DNA of 56,685 bases, from assembly GCF_003031675.1 (NCBI RefSeq), contig NZ_PYWX01000018.1, forward strand, positions 1 through 56,685, read 5' to 3'. A program made the position numbers and the translations under genes. This DNA comes from Pseudomonas palleroniana (lineage in GTDB: Bacteria; Pseudomonadota; Gammaproteobacteria; Pseudomonadales; Pseudomonadaceae). How positions within the stretch are numbered: the first letter of the stretch is position 1; each line of letters starts with the position of its first letter. Shown here in pieces: positions 27,701-36,924 of this stretch. The notes beneath the pieces were generated by a model. The model was not told where the DNA came from, searched no databases, and saw nothing but the letters and a program-made list of their open reading frames with translations.

Positions 27701-27723
27701 AATCCTGGTCTTAGCCCCCAACT
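27696..27723 (+). promoter_or_regulatory. Sigma32-like heat-shock promoter of htpG
   Basis: CTTGAAA (27696-27702), 13 bases, CCCCAACT (27716-27723). The sigma32 consensus is CTTGAA-N11-16-CCCCATNT, so 7 of 8 fixed positions in the -35 and most of the -10 match. It overlaps the stop codon of the thioesterase gene and lies about 65 bp before htpG, a known heat-shock gene. Confidence 0.75.
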
Positions 27724-27789
27724 TTGATGACAACCCGCCGCCAACCCTCAAGGGCGCGGCCACTGCCATCCAATTGGAGTTTGATGACC

Positions 27790-29694
27790 ATGAGTGTGGA
27801 AACTCAAAAGGAAACCCTGGGCTTCCAGACCGAGGTGAAGCAACTGCTGCACCTCATGATCCATTCGCTGTATTCCAACAAGGAAATCTTCCTTCGCGAA
27901 TTGATCTCGAACGCCTCTGACGCTGTCGACAAATTACGTTTCGAAGCCCTGTCCAAGCCTGAATTGATGGAAGGTGGCGCCGAACTGAAAATCCGTGTGA
28001 GCTTCGACAAGGACGCCAAGACCGTCACCCTCGAAGACAACGGTATCGGCATGAGCCGTGACGATGCGATCACCCACCTGGGTACCATCGCCAAATCCGG
28101 TACTGCCGACTTCATGAAGAACCTGTCGGGCGACCAGAAGAAGGATTCGCACCTGATCGGTCAGTTCGGCGTGGGCTTCTACTCGGCTTTCATCGTCGCC
28201 GACAAGGTTGAAGTGTTCAGCCGTCGCGCCGGTCTCGATGCGAGCGAAGGCGTGCACTGGGCTTCCAAAGGCGAAGGCGAGTTTGAAATCGCCACTATCG
28301 ATAAAGCGGATCGCGGCACCCGCATTGTCTTGCACCTCAAGTCGGGTGAAGACGAGTTCGCTGACGGCTACCGTCTGCGCAACATCATCAAGAAGTACTC
28401 CGACCACATCGCTCTGCCGATCGAGTTGCCGAAAGAACAAGCGGCTGTCGAAGGTGAAGAGAAGCCTGCCCAGGAATGGGAAGTGGTCAACCGTGCCAGC
28501 GCCCTGTGGACTCGTCCTCGCACCGAAGTGAAGGACGAGGAATATCAGGAGTTCTACAAGCACATCGCCCACGATTACGAGAACCCGCTGAGCTGGAGCC
28601 ACAACAAGGTCGAAGGCAAGCTGGAATACAGCTCGTTGCTCTACGTGCCGGCCCGGGCTCCGTTCGACCTGTACCAGCGTGAAGCGCCTAAAGGCCTCAA
28701 GCTCTACGTGCAGCGCGTGTTCGTCATGGATCAGGCGGAGTCCTTCCTGCCGCTGTACCTGCGCTTCATCAAAGGCGTGGTCGATTCCAACGACCTGTCA
28801 CTGAACGTGTCGCGGGAAATCCTGCAGAAAGACCCGATCATCGACTCCATGAAGTCGGCGCTGACCAAGCGTGTCCTCGACATGCTGGAAAAACTGGCGA
28901 AGAACGAGCCTGAGCAATACAAAGGTTTCTGGAAAAATTTCGGCCAGGTCATGAAAGAAGGCCCGGCTGAAGATTTCGCCAACAAGGAAAAAATCGCCGG
29001 TCTGCTGCGCTTTGCCTCCACCCAGGGTGAAGACGGCGAGCAGGTGGTGTCCCTGGCCGAGTACCTGGCACGCGCCAAGGAAGGCCAGGACAAGATCTAC
29101 TACCTGACCGGCGAAACCTACGCCCAGGTCAAGAACAGCCCGCACCTGGAAGTCTTCCGCAAGAAAGGCATCGAAGTGTTGCTGCTGACCGACCGTATCG
29201 ATGAGTGGCTGATGAGCTACCTCAGCGAGTTCGACGGCAAGACCTTCGTCGACGTCGCTCGTGGTGACCTGGACCTGGGTAACCTGGACTCCGAAGAAGA
29301 GAAGAAAGAGGCCGAGGAAGTCGCCAAGGCCAAGGAAGGGCTGGTTGAGCGGATCAAGGCTGCCCTGGGCGATACCGTCAGCGAAGTACGGGTTTCCCAT
29401 CGTCTGACCGACTCCCCGGCGATTCTGGCCATCGGCGAGCAGGACCTGGGCCTGCAGATGCGTCAGATCCTCGAGGCCAGCGGCCAGAAGGTTCCGGATT
29501 CCAAGCCGATCTTCGAATTCAACCCGGCTCACCCGCTGATCGAGAAACTCGACGGCGAGCAGAGCGAAGAGCGCTTTGGCGACTTGTCGCACATCCTCTT
29601 CGATCAGGCGGCCCTGGCGGCTGGCGACAGCTTGAAAGACCCGGCGGCCTATGTCCGTCGACTGAACAAGCTGCTGGTTGAACTGTCGGTTTAA
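27790..29694 (+). CDS. htpG: Molecular chaperone HtpG (Hsp90)
   Basis: 634 aa cytoplasmic ATP-dependent chaperone. N-terminal GHKL ATPase: [17 protein letters not shown] (catalytic Glu and Asn), [38 protein letters not shown]. Middle domain: [15 protein letters not shown] and [10 protein letters not shown]. The C-terminal dimerisation domain ends [10 protein letters not shown], without the eukaryotic MEEVD tail. The ATG at 27790 gives the known pseudomonad N-terminus [11 protein letters not shown]; an ATG two codons earlier (27784) is also possible with GGAG at 27776. Driven by the sigma32-like promoter upstream and ended by a terminator. Confidence 0.97.
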   Translation: MSVETQKETLGFQTEVKQLLHLMIHSLYSNKEIFLRELISNASDAVDKLRFEALSKPELMEGGAELKIRVSFDKDAKTVTLEDNGIGMSRDDAITHLGTIAKSGTADFMKNLSGDQKKDSHLIGQFGVGFYSAFIVADKVEVFSRRAGLDASEGVHWASKGEGEFEIATIDKADRGTRIVLHLKSGEDEFADGYRLRNIIKKYSDHIALPIELPKEQAAVEGEEKPAQEWEVVNRASALWTRPRTEVKDEEYQEFYKHIAHDYENPLSWSHNKVEGKLEYSSLLYVPARAPFDLYQREAPKGLKLYVQRVFVMDQAESFLPLYLRFIKGVVDSNDLSLNVSREILQKDPIIDSMKSALTKRVLDMLEKLAKNEPEQYKGFWKNFGQVMKEGPAEDFANKEKIAGLLRFASTQGEDGEQVVSLAEYLARAKEGQDKIYYLTGETYAQVKNSPHLEVFRKKGIEVLLLTDRIDEWLMSYLSEFDGKTFVDVARGDLDLGNLDSEEEKKEAEEVAKAKEGLVERIKAALGDTVSEVRVSHRLTDSPAILAIGEQDLGLQMRQILEASGQKVPDSKPIFEFNPAHPLIEKLDGEQSEERFGDLSHILFDQAALAAGDSLKDPAAYVRRLNKLLVELSV

Positions 29695-29705
29695 CACCGT
29701 GGTAG

Positions 29706-29730
29706 AAAAACCCGCTTCGGCGGGTTTTTT
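29706..29730 (+). terminator. Terminator of htpG
   Basis: AAAAACCCGC-TTCG-GCGGG followed by six T, 12 bases after the stop. Confidence 0.93.
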
Positions 29731-29761
29731 CGTTCTACTGCACCTCAAACTGGAGTAAATG

Positions 29762-30490
29762 ATGAGCCAAGTCACTGTGCGTTCCGTGGTCTATCAGATT
29801 GATGGCCAGTCTTATGAAAGCCGCCTGGCATTCGATGCCAGCCATAAGGGGCCGTTGCCGGGCCTGCTGATGGCGCCGAACTGGATGGGGGTGAGTGCGG
29901 GTGCCGAAGAAATCGCCAAGCGTGTGGCCGGCCAGGGCTACGTGGTGCTGGTTGCCGACCTGTATGGCCAAGGCGTGCGCCCCTCGAACGGCGATGAGGC
30001 CGGCGCGGCGATGATGCCTTTGAAAAATGATCGCCCGCTGCTGAACAAGCGCATGCAGGCGGCCCTTGAGCAACTGAAAGGGCAGACCGAAGCCGCGGTG
30101 GATACGTCGAAACTGGCGACTTTCGGCTTCTGCTTCGGTGGTTGCTGCTCCCTGGAGCTGGCCCGCACGGGTGCGCCTTTGAAGGCGGCCGTGTCGTTCC
30201 ACGGCACCCTCGATACGCCGAACCCAGCGGATGCGAAGAACATCAAGGGCTCGGTATTGGTGTTGCACGGTGCATCTGACCCATTGGTGCCGAAAGAGCA
30301 GCTACTCGCGTTCGAAGATGAAATGAACGCGGCCGGCGTGGATTGGCAGCTGTTGAGCTACGGCGGCGCGGTGCATTCTTTCACCGACCCTCACGCCAAT
30401 GTACCGGGCAAGATGATGTACGACGTGAAGACCGCTGCCCGGGCTTTCCAGTCGATGCATAACTTGCTGGACGAAGTGTTCCAGCGGTAA
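29762..30490 (+). CDS. Dienelactone hydrolase family protein
   Basis: 242 aa alpha/beta hydrolase. Nucleophile elbow GFCFGGCC carries Cys, as in dienelactone hydrolases; HGASDPLVPKE supplies Asp and GAVHSFTDPHA supplies His. True dienelactone hydrolases act in chlorocatechol breakdown, but no such pathway genes are near, so the physiological substrate is open. GGAG lies upstream of a doubled ATG (29759/29762); 29762 has the better spacing. Its place right after htpG matches, as I recall, the P. aeruginosa order. Confidence 0.88.
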   Translation: MSQVTVRSVVYQIDGQSYESRLAFDASHKGPLPGLLMAPNWMGVSAGAEEIAKRVAGQGYVVLVADLYGQGVRPSNGDEAGAAMMPLKNDRPLLNKRMQAALEQLKGQTEAAVDTSKLATFGFCFGGCCSLELARTGAPLKAAVSFHGTLDTPNPADAKNIKGSVLVLHGASDPLVPKEQLLAFEDEMNAAGVDWQLLSYGGAVHSFTDPHANVPGKMMYDVKTAARAFQSMHNLLDEVFQR

Positions 30491-30551
30491 AGCTGCTGGG
30501 TTGTTCCGACCTCGTCGGGGGTAAATCGAGCCATCGCACCGCCCCCGATGC

Positions 30552-31418
30552 CTACCTTACAGGCAATTCAATTCTCTCCGACTCCCCTGGCACCGTCGGC
30601 CAATCCCCGGCCGCCCAGCGCTGTCGAGCCTGTTCGATCCTCAAAGGATCACTCGCCACAAAATTCCAATTGATCCGTCGCGGTCCATCCAGCGGCGCGC
30701 CGCCAAACACCACCAAATGGCAATCGGTTTCGGCAGACAATGTCATCTGCTGACCGCTCGGCAACACCACCAGGCTGTGCACTTCCAGCGGTTCGTCGTC
30801 GAGCTTCGCATCGCCTTCCAGCACATACACCGCCCGTTCTTCGTGTTCATCCGGGACCAGCAGGGTGGTGGCCGTCTGCATCCGTACTTCGGCATACAGG
30901 GTTGGCGACAAGACAGGAACCGGCGAGTCGAGACAGAAACCGCTGCCGGCGATCAGGCGGATCTGGACGCCGAGGTTATCGCTCAACGGCAGGCTCGCGG
31001 CCGGGTGATGGCTGTAATGCCCTGGCCCGGTCTCGTGGTCCTTGGGCGAGGCCAGCCACACTTGCAGGCCATGCAGGCTGAACCCGCTGGCCTTGATTGC
31101 CTCGGGCGTACGCTCGACGTGGGCGATTGCGCTGCCGGCGGTCATCCAGCTGACATCGCCGGCCTGTACCACTTGATCCGAGCCCAGGCTGTCCTTGTGC
31201 TGCAAGGTGCCTTCAAACAGGTAGGTGAGGGTCGACAGCCCGATATGCGGGTGTTGGCGGATATTCATGCCGCTGCCCGGCGCATAGCGTGTGAGCAGCA
31301 TATGGTCGAAAAATACAAAAGGCCCGACGCTGCGGCATTCGCGCGATGGCAGTGGACGCAGGATGGGTTGGCCTTCGACATCTTCGGGGCGAGGGTGGAT
31401 CACGGTGAGGCGGGTCAT
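30552..31418 (-). CDS. Pirin family protein
   Basis: 288 aa bicupin. N-terminal cupin with metal ligands in RQHPHIGLSTLTYLFEG (two His) and SAIAHVERTPE (His and Glu). The C-terminal cupin part contains EERAVYVLEGDAKLDD and LVVFGGAPLDGPRRINWNFV. Bacterial pirins bind iron; some have quercetinase activity and others affect central metabolism, so the role is not settled. The ATG at 31418 matches the family start; the frame runs on to 31520 without coding character. An OsmC gene precedes it in the same direction, 64 bp apart. Confidence 0.9.
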   Translation of the reverse strand: MTRLTVIHPRPEDVEGQPILRPLPSRECRSVGPFVFFDHMLLTRYAPGSGMNIRQHPHIGLSTLTYLFEGTLQHKDSLGSDQVVQAGDVSWMTAGSAIAHVERTPEAIKASGFSLHGLQVWLASPKDHETGPGHYSHHPAASLPLSDNLGVQIRLIAGSGFCLDSPVPVLSPTLYAEVRMQTATTLLVPDEHEERAVYVLEGDAKLDDEPLEVHSLVVLPSGQQMTLSAETDCHLVVFGGAPLDGPRRINWNFVASDPLRIEQARQRWAAGDWPTVPGESERIELPVR

Positions 31419-31482
31419 GGTGCATCCCAGTCTGAGCGGGTTGGATGATGCTGAGCATAACCCGCTCGACGGGAAGTTGGTG

Positions 31483-31899
31483 CTATTGGCTGAAGGCGCC
31501 TTCCGATAGGCGGGTGTCAATGCTGATCTCGGCGGTGGTCATCAGCTTGTGTACCGGGCAACGATCGGCCACTCGGTGCAGCTCCTCGCGTTGCGCGTCG
31601 GTGAGTACGCCCTTGAGCGTGAGTTTGACGTTGAGCTGGTATTTGCCCTTTTGCTCTTCACTGGCGTCGTGGGTGACTTCCACGGTGACGCCGGTGAGCG
31701 GGATGCCTTTTTTCTGCGCGTAAAGCTTGAGGGTCAGGGCTTTGCACGAGGCCAGGGCTGCGTCGAAATAATCATGGGGTGAGGGCGCCGAATCGTCGCC
31801 GCCCAGGCTTTTGGGCAAGTCGGTAAATAGCTCGTGGTTGTCGATGTTGAGGCTATGACGGAAGTTGTCGGTGTTCAGTGTGTTTACGATAACGGGCAT
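31483..31899 (-). CDS. OsmC family peroxide-detoxifying protein
   Basis: 138 aa. OsmC/Ohr proteins reduce organic hydroperoxides with two cysteines. Both are seen, in ALASCKALTLKLYAQKKG and RVADRCPVHKLM. GGDDSAPSPHDYFDAALASC is the usual OsmC stretch that precedes the first Cys. The ATG at 31899 gives the normal N-terminus (PVIVNTLNTDNFRHSL). Probably transcribed with the pirin gene, which would make a small oxidative-stress unit. Confidence 0.9.
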   Translation of the reverse strand: MPVIVNTLNTDNFRHSLNIDNHELFTDLPKSLGGDDSAPSPHDYFDAALASCKALTLKLYAQKKGIPLTGVTVEVTHDASEEQKGKYQLNVKLTLKGVLTDAQREELHRVADRCPVHKLMTTAEISIDTRLSEGAFSQ

Positions 31900-32051
31900 G
31901 GCAAACCTCACAGGGTCGCAGGATGAAGGGCATGCAGTTATAGAACATCCTGGCACTTGAGTGTTCCAGGTTTTTTCGTGGCGGCTGGGTTTTGGTGTGC
32001 TGGCGCTGTCATCCGTGTTGGATGCCGAGTCACCCAGCGCCCGTAGCGCAT

Positions 32052-32080
32052 AAAAAAGCCCCGAACCAGTCGGGGCTTTT
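32052..32080 (-). terminator. Terminator of fabA-fabB
   Basis: On the minus strand GCCCCGA-CTGGT-TCGGGGC followed by six T, shortly after the fabB stop. Confidence 0.93.
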
Positions 32081-32101
32081 CAGGTGATCAACCTGCGGGG
32101 C

Positions 32102-33322
32102 TTACTGGCCCTGCCAGCGTTTCAGTACCAGGGTGGCGTTGGTGCCACCGAAGCCGAAGCTGTTGCTCATCACGGTGTCGATCTTGGCGTTTTCAACGGT
32201 CTTGGTCAGGATCGGCATATCGGCGACGACCGGGTCGATCTCGTCGATGTTGGCCGAACCGGCCATGAAGTTGCCTTCCATCATCAGCAGGCAGTAGATC
32301 GCCTCGTGAACGCCGGCGGCGCCCAGGGAGTGACCTGACAGACTCTTGGTGGAGCTGATGGCCGGAGCCTTGTCGCCGAATACCGCACGTACGCCTTCCA
32401 TTTCCTTGGCGTCGCCGACCGGAGTCGAAGTGCCGTGGGTGTTCAGGTAGTCGATTGGGGTATCAACGGTGGACATGGCCATCTGCATGCAACGGATGGC
32501 GCCTTCACCGCTTGGGGCAACCATGTCGTAGCCGTCGGAAGTGGCGCCGTAACCGACGATTTCCGCGTAGATCTTCGCACCACGGGCCAGAGCGTGTTCC
32601 AGCTCCTCGACCACCACCATGCCGCCACCGCCGGCGATGACGAAACCGTCACGCTTGGCGTCATAGGCGCGGGAGGCTTTTTCCGGGGTTTCGTTGTACT
32701 GGGTGGACAGTGCGCCCATGGCGTCGAACAGGAATGACTGGCTCCAATGTTCTTCTTCACCGCCGCCGGCGAACACGATGTCCTGTTTGCCCAGCTGGAT
32801 CTGCTCAACGGCAGTACCGATGCAATGAGCACTGGTGGCACAGGCGGAGGAGATCGAATAGTTCACGCCCTTGATCTGGAACGGCGTGGCCAGGCAGGCG
32901 GAAACGGTGCTGCCCATGGTCCGCGTGACACGGTAAGGGCCAACACGCTTGACGCCTTTTTCGCGCAGGATATCCAGCGCTTCCATCTGGTTCAGGGTCG
33001 ATGCGCCGCCGGAGCCGGCGATCAGGCCGGTACGTACGTTGGACACCTGGTCTTCGCTCAGGCCGGAGTCGGCGATCGCGTCTTTCATGGCCAGGTAGGC
33101 GTAGGCGGCAGCGTGGCCGACGAAGCGATAGATCTTGCGATCGATCAGTTCTTCGAGGGGCAGGTCGATGGAGCCGGAAACCTGGCTACGCAGACCCATT
33201 TCGGCATACTCCGGGTTGAAGCGGATGCCAGGGCGACTTGCACGCAGGTTAGCGGTGACGGTCTCTTTGTCATTGCCCAGGCAAGAAACAATGCCCAGAC
33301 CAGTGATAACGACGCGGCGCAT
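32102..33322 (-). CDS. fabB: Beta-ketoacyl-ACP synthase I
   Basis: 406 aa. Elongates acyl-ACP by condensation with malonyl-ACP and is needed for the unsaturated branch of fatty-acid synthesis. The catalytic triad is visible: Cys161 in [14 protein letters not shown], His in [12 protein letters not shown] and His in [13 protein letters not shown]. Length and ends are typical. It follows fabA by 11 bases, the usual fabAB operon. Confidence 0.97.
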   Translation of the reverse strand: MRRVVITGLGIVSCLGNDKETVTANLRASRPGIRFNPEYAEMGLRSQVSGSIDLPLEELIDRKIYRFVGHAAAYAYLAMKDAIADSGLSEDQVSNVRTGLIAGSGGASTLNQMEALDILREKGVKRVGPYRVTRTMGSTVSACLATPFQIKGVNYSISSACATSAHCIGTAVEQIQLGKQDIVFAGGGEEEHWSQSFLFDAMGALSTQYNETPEKASRAYDAKRDGFVIAGGGGMVVVEELEHALARGAKIYAEIVGYGATSDGYDMVAPSGEGAIRCMQMAMSTVDTPIDYLNTHGTSTPVGDAKEMEGVRAVFGDKAPAISSTKSLSGHSLGAAGVHEAIYCLLMMEGNFMAGSANIDEIDPVVADMPILTKTVENAKIDTVMSNSFGFGGTNATLVLKRWQGQ

Positions 33323-33333
33323 GCGGATAACCC

Positions 33334-33849
33334 TTAAAAGTTGTCAGTGGAAGTGAATACGCCGACCCGAAGGCCTTCGGCAGTATAGATCTCGCGACCG
33401 TCGACAGTCACCGAACCGTCGGCGATGGCCAGGTTCAGCTTGCCCTTGAGGACGCGCTTGATTTGAATGTTGTAGGTGACTTTCTTGGCGGTCGGCAGGA
33501 CCTGGCCAAAGAATTTCACTTCGCCCGAACCCAGGGCGCGACCGCGACCTGGCAGGCCTTGCCAGCCAAGGTAAAAACCGACCAGTTGCCACATGGCGTC
33601 GAGGCCCAGGCAGCCTGGCATGACCGGGTCACCTTCGAAGTGGCAGGCGAAGAACCAGAGGTCCGGGGTGATATCCAGCTCGGCGACCAATTCACCTTTG
33701 CCGTACTTGCCGCCTTCTTCGCTGATATGGGTGATGCGATCCACCATCAGCATGTTCGGGGCGGGCAGTTGCGCGTTACCTGGGCCGAACAGCTCACCGC
33801 GACTGCAGCGCAGCAGATCTTCCCGGGTAAAGGCGTTTTGTTTGGTCAT
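33334..33849 (-). CDS. fabA: 3-hydroxydecanoyl-ACP dehydratase/isomerase
   Basis: 171 aa. Dehydrates 3-hydroxydecanoyl-ACP and isomerises the product to the cis-3 form, the branch point to unsaturated fatty acids. The active site is intact: His70 in [14 protein letters not shown] and Asp84 in [10 protein letters not shown], the same numbering as E. coli FabA. GAGGAG-like site before the ATG. The 249-bp gap upstream should hold the fabAB promoter; pseudomonads control it with the TetR-type DesT, but no clear operator was identified here. Confidence 0.97.
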   Translation of the reverse strand: MTKQNAFTREDLLRCSRGELFGPGNAQLPAPNMLMVDRITHISEEGGKYGKGELVAELDITPDLWFFACHFEGDPVMPGCLGLDAMWQLVGFYLGWQGLPGRGRALGSGEVKFFGQVLPTAKKVTYNIQIKRVLKGKLNLAIADGSVTVDGREIYTAEGLRVGVFTSTDNF

Positions 33850-34098
33850 GCGAGCTCCTCAATAATCCCATGCGGCAGGGTAGGGTCAATCTTCCCGAAC
33901 CGAATGAAGCGTTCATGCCTCATAGCGGCAGCCTACACATAGACTATTGCGTTGTAGTGAAAGTCACAGCGTCAAGGCACTCAATGTACACTTGTTCACT
34001 GAAATTTTAAACCGGGCCTGTTTATCAGCCCGTTTGGGTGCCTAAGACTGCCGCACTTTCGTGTTTCACGCCAGTCGCAGTTGGCTGATGGCGCGGCG

Positions 34099-36000
34099 CT
34101 ATTGCACCCAGCGTTGCAGGATTTGCTGCAAATCCGTGCGTTTGAATGGCTTGGCCAGGTAATCGTTCATTCCAGCTGCCAGGCAGGCTTCGCGGTCACC
34201 CTGCAAGGCATTGGCCGTCAGGGCGATGATCGGCAAGTCGGCGCAGCCGGGCAACTGGCGGATTTGTCGGGTCGCTTCGTAACCGTCGATCAGTGGCAGG
34301 CGGCAGTCCATCAGGATGGCGGTGAAAATCAGGCTCTCGGCACTGCGGATCGCCTCGGCGCCGTCGGTGGCCAGGCTCACTTCAAAACCCAGGCTGCGCA
34401 GCATGGCTTCGACCACGGTACGATTGACCGGGTTGTCTTCCACCAGCAGTACGTGTCGTCCATCACCGGCGCTGGCTTTGCCGTCGGCGTCGGGGGCTAG
34501 CGCCGGCAGGCTTTTCTGATCGATGGCCAATGGAATTTCCAGGGTAAACACCGAGCCTCGGCCTTCCTCGCTTTGGGCGCGCAAGGTGCCCCCCATGCGT
34601 TCGGCCAGCGTGCGGGCGATGGGCAGCCCAAGGCCGGTGCCGCCGTAACGTCTTGAAATGGAACTGTCGGCTTGCTGGAATGCGTTGAACATCATTTCCA
34701 GGCGTTCGGGGGAGATCCCGATACCGCTGTCGCGCACGGTGCAGGTGAACCACACCAGTTCATGATCAAGGGTTTGCCAATGCGGCTCGACGGTCACGGT
34801 GCCGTGTTCGGTGAATTTCAGCGCGTTGCCGATCAGGTTCACCAGAATTTGCCGGATACGCGTCGGGTCACCCCGCACCTGCAGTGAGTCCATGCCCAGG
34901 GGAATGGGCAGTTCCAGGGCCAGGCCGCGTTGCTGGGCGCTGTGCTGGAAAGCTTGGGCGCAGCTGCTGATCAAGTCCGCCAGGTTGAACGAGATATGTT
35001 CCAGCTCCAGCGCGGCGCGTTCGATGCGCGAGAAGTCGAGGATGTCGTTGATGACCTTGAGCAGATGTTCGGTGGACTCGGAGGCCAGCGCCGCATACTC
35101 GGTCTGCTCCTCGGTCATTTCGGTGGTTTCCAGCAGTTGCAGCATGCCCAGCACACCGTTCATGGGGGTGCGCAATTCGTGGCTCATCATCGCCAGGAAG
35201 TCCGACTTGGCGTTGTTCGCGCGTTCGGCCTCTTCGCGGGTCTGGATCAACTGCGCCATCGCTTGTTCTTGTTCGCGGCTGGCCTGGTTGAGGCCTTCGG
35301 CGAGGTTGTTGATATGGCGTGACAGGTCGCCCAGCTCGGAATCATCGACAATCGGCAGGGGCGTCTTGTAGTCGCCTTGCTGGATGGCTTTGACCGCGTG
35401 GCCCATCGCGCTGATCGGCTGCGACAGGCTGGCGGCCAGGCGGCGCGCGAGCAGGAAGGTAAACAGCAGGGCGAAGAGGGCGAGGATGCCGGCCTTGAAC
35501 AGGATCTCCTGCTGGCGCTGGCTGAAGGCATCGTTGGACATGCCGACGATCACCCGGCCAAGGTAATCCGCCCGTGGCGCCTTGGGTTCGTTGAGGTTGT
35601 CCTGGAAAAAGTCCGTGCCCAGCTGGATATGCTGCAGGCGGATCGGCGCCTGGAACACCTTCACCGACAGTGAGCGGTCGTGTTTTTCGGTCGGTTGCTC
35701 AACGTACACCAGAATGTTTTCGGCGCTGTCCTGGATTTCCAGGAAGCGCACGTGGGGCGTGGCCAAGGTGGCGCGCAGCAGGCTCTCGAGCACGTCATTG
35801 TTGCCGGAAATCACCCCGTACTCGGTCGCCGGTGCGAGCTGGTTGGCGATCAGCTGGCCGGTATGGTCCAGTTCCTGGCGCAGGTCCTGGATACGCACGA
35901 AGGTAAAGAAACTGATCAACAGCAAGGTCAGCAACAAGGCCGGGCCCAGGGTGATGAGCTGGGTGCGGGTGTTGATATCCCAACGACGACGCAAGGTCAT
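34099..36000 (-). CDS. Hybrid sensor histidine kinase (PA1611-like)
   Basis: 633 aa. Two membrane helices (about 15-35 and 168-186) enclose a periplasmic sensor of about 130 residues; then HAMP (about 187-240), HisKA with phospho-His274 in [12 protein letters not shown], HATPase ([29 protein letters not shown]) and a receiver with Asp565 in ILMDCRLP. There is no HPt domain, so phosphate must go to a separate HPt protein. Its position beside fabA matches PA1611 of P. aeruginosa, reported to interact with RetS and to act in the HptB/Gac-linked lifestyle network; that is known for the homologue and inferred here. Its ATG overlaps the stop of a periplasmic binding-protein gene by 4 bases. Confidence 0.9.
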   Translation of the reverse strand: MTLRRRWDINTRTQLITLGPALLLTLLLISFFTFVRIQDLRQELDHTGQLIANQLAPATEYGVISGNNDVLESLLRATLATPHVRFLEIQDSAENILVYVEQPTEKHDRSLSVKVFQAPIRLQHIQLGTDFFQDNLNEPKAPRADYLGRVIVGMSNDAFSQRQQEILFKAGILALFALLFTFLLARRLAASLSQPISAMGHAVKAIQQGDYKTPLPIVDDSELGDLSRHINNLAEGLNQASREQEQAMAQLIQTREEAERANNAKSDFLAMMSHELRTPMNGVLGMLQLLETTEMTEEQTEYAALASESTEHLLKVINDILDFSRIERAALELEHISFNLADLISSCAQAFQHSAQQRGLALELPIPLGMDSLQVRGDPTRIRQILVNLIGNALKFTEHGTVTVEPHWQTLDHELVWFTCTVRDSGIGISPERLEMMFNAFQQADSSISRRYGGTGLGLPIARTLAERMGGTLRAQSEEGRGSVFTLEIPLAIDQKSLPALAPDADGKASAGDGRHVLLVEDNPVNRTVVEAMLRSLGFEVSLATDGAEAIRSAESLIFTAILMDCRLPLIDGYEATRQIRQLPGCADLPIIALTANALQGDREACLAAGMNDYLAKPFKRTDLQQILQRWVQ

Positions 36001-36923
36001 GGGCGTTTTTCTCCTTCGGCCAATCGGGCGGCGACGTCGGATTCGTCAACCTGTTCGATGCCCAGTGAGCGCGCGACTTGCGGGTTGCCCACGACTTTGA
36101 AGTGTTCCGGGTACAACGAGCGTGGCCAGTTGGCCGGTGAATGGTCCAGCAGCCGGTCGAGCACATCGAGCCAGTCGGTCTGGTCGCTGTAGGTGCTGGC
36201 CAGGCTGCCGGCCTTGACGAAGCCGGCGTTGGGCCCCACCAGCGGCAATTGTTGGGCGTAGCTGCTGAGCAACAGGTTCTTCACGGTTTTCGGGTTGTAC
36301 AGTTGCGGGTCGTCGAGCCCCAGCAGGACATCGCTGTTCTTGAACAGGTTTTGCAGTGGCCGGCTGTCATTGATGTTGTCCCAGCGCTGCGGCACGATTT
36401 CCAGGCCTATGGGCGCTGCGTATCGGGTCAATTCGGGTAGCAGGAACTCACTGTCGGTGCCGTAGAGCACGCCGATGCGGCGGGCCTGAGGCAAAATCTG
36501 CGCGATCAGGTGCAACTGGCGCTCCAAGGGTGGGTCGCTCCACAACAGGCTGATTTTGGCCGGGTGCGTGGTGCCCAGGCGCTGCCGGGCTTGCAGGCGG
36601 CTGATACGCAGCACCAGGGTGGGTGGGCCCTGGGAGTCCTGCAGGCGCCAGTCGAGGCCGGGCAGGTCGAGCAGGATCAGGCGAGTGGCGGCGGGCAACT
36701 GGTTCGGTGTCGGCATGTTTTTGAGCGGGGTGAAGGTCACGTGGTCTTCGGGGCGTTGCCGGGCCAGGGCCTGGGCGAACGCTTGCACGCCGGCACCGTC
36801 TTCGGCGGCGGTGAGCAGGATGTCGGCGCTCCTGGCCTGCGTCGTCAACAGCAGGCACACCAGCAGCAGGCCGCGCCGCCACAGCCTTGAGAAGAAGGCG
36901 GTCATCCGTGACTGATCGGCCAT
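35997..36923 (-). CDS. Periplasmic ABC-type substrate-binding protein, kinase-linked
   Basis: 308 aa. Signal peptide ([15 protein letters not shown], cut near residue 33), then a two-lobed binding-protein pattern resembling the ABC_sub_bind (TrpX-like) family: [59 protein letters not shown]. No transporter gene is nearby. It lies one base after the TonB receptor stop and overlaps the kinase start by 4 bases (ATGA), so all three are coupled. The likely job is to bind a ligand in the periplasm and present it to the kinase, as LuxP does for LuxQ; this is inference. A second start at 36905 is possible. Confidence 0.75.
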   Translation of the reverse strand: MADQSRMTAFFSRLWRRGLLLVCLLLTTQARSADILLTAAEDGAGVQAFAQALARQRPEDHVTFTPLKNMPTPNQLPAATRLILLDLPGLDWRLQDSQGPPTLVLRISRLQARQRLGTTHPAKISLLWSDPPLERQLHLIAQILPQARRIGVLYGTDSEFLLPELTRYAAPIGLEIVPQRWDNINDSRPLQNLFKNSDVLLGLDDPQLYNPKTVKNLLLSSYAQQLPLVGPNAGFVKAGSLASTYSDQTDWLDVLDRLLDHSPANWPRSLYPEHFKVVGNPQVARSLGIEQVDESDVAARLAEGEKRP

Positions 36924-36924
36924 G

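Noticed and set aside
29762..30490. Assignment as a chlorocatechol-pathway dienelactone hydrolase (ClcD)
   Set aside because: The fold and Cys nucleophile fit the family, but no catechol pathway genes are near, so the specific role was not assigned.
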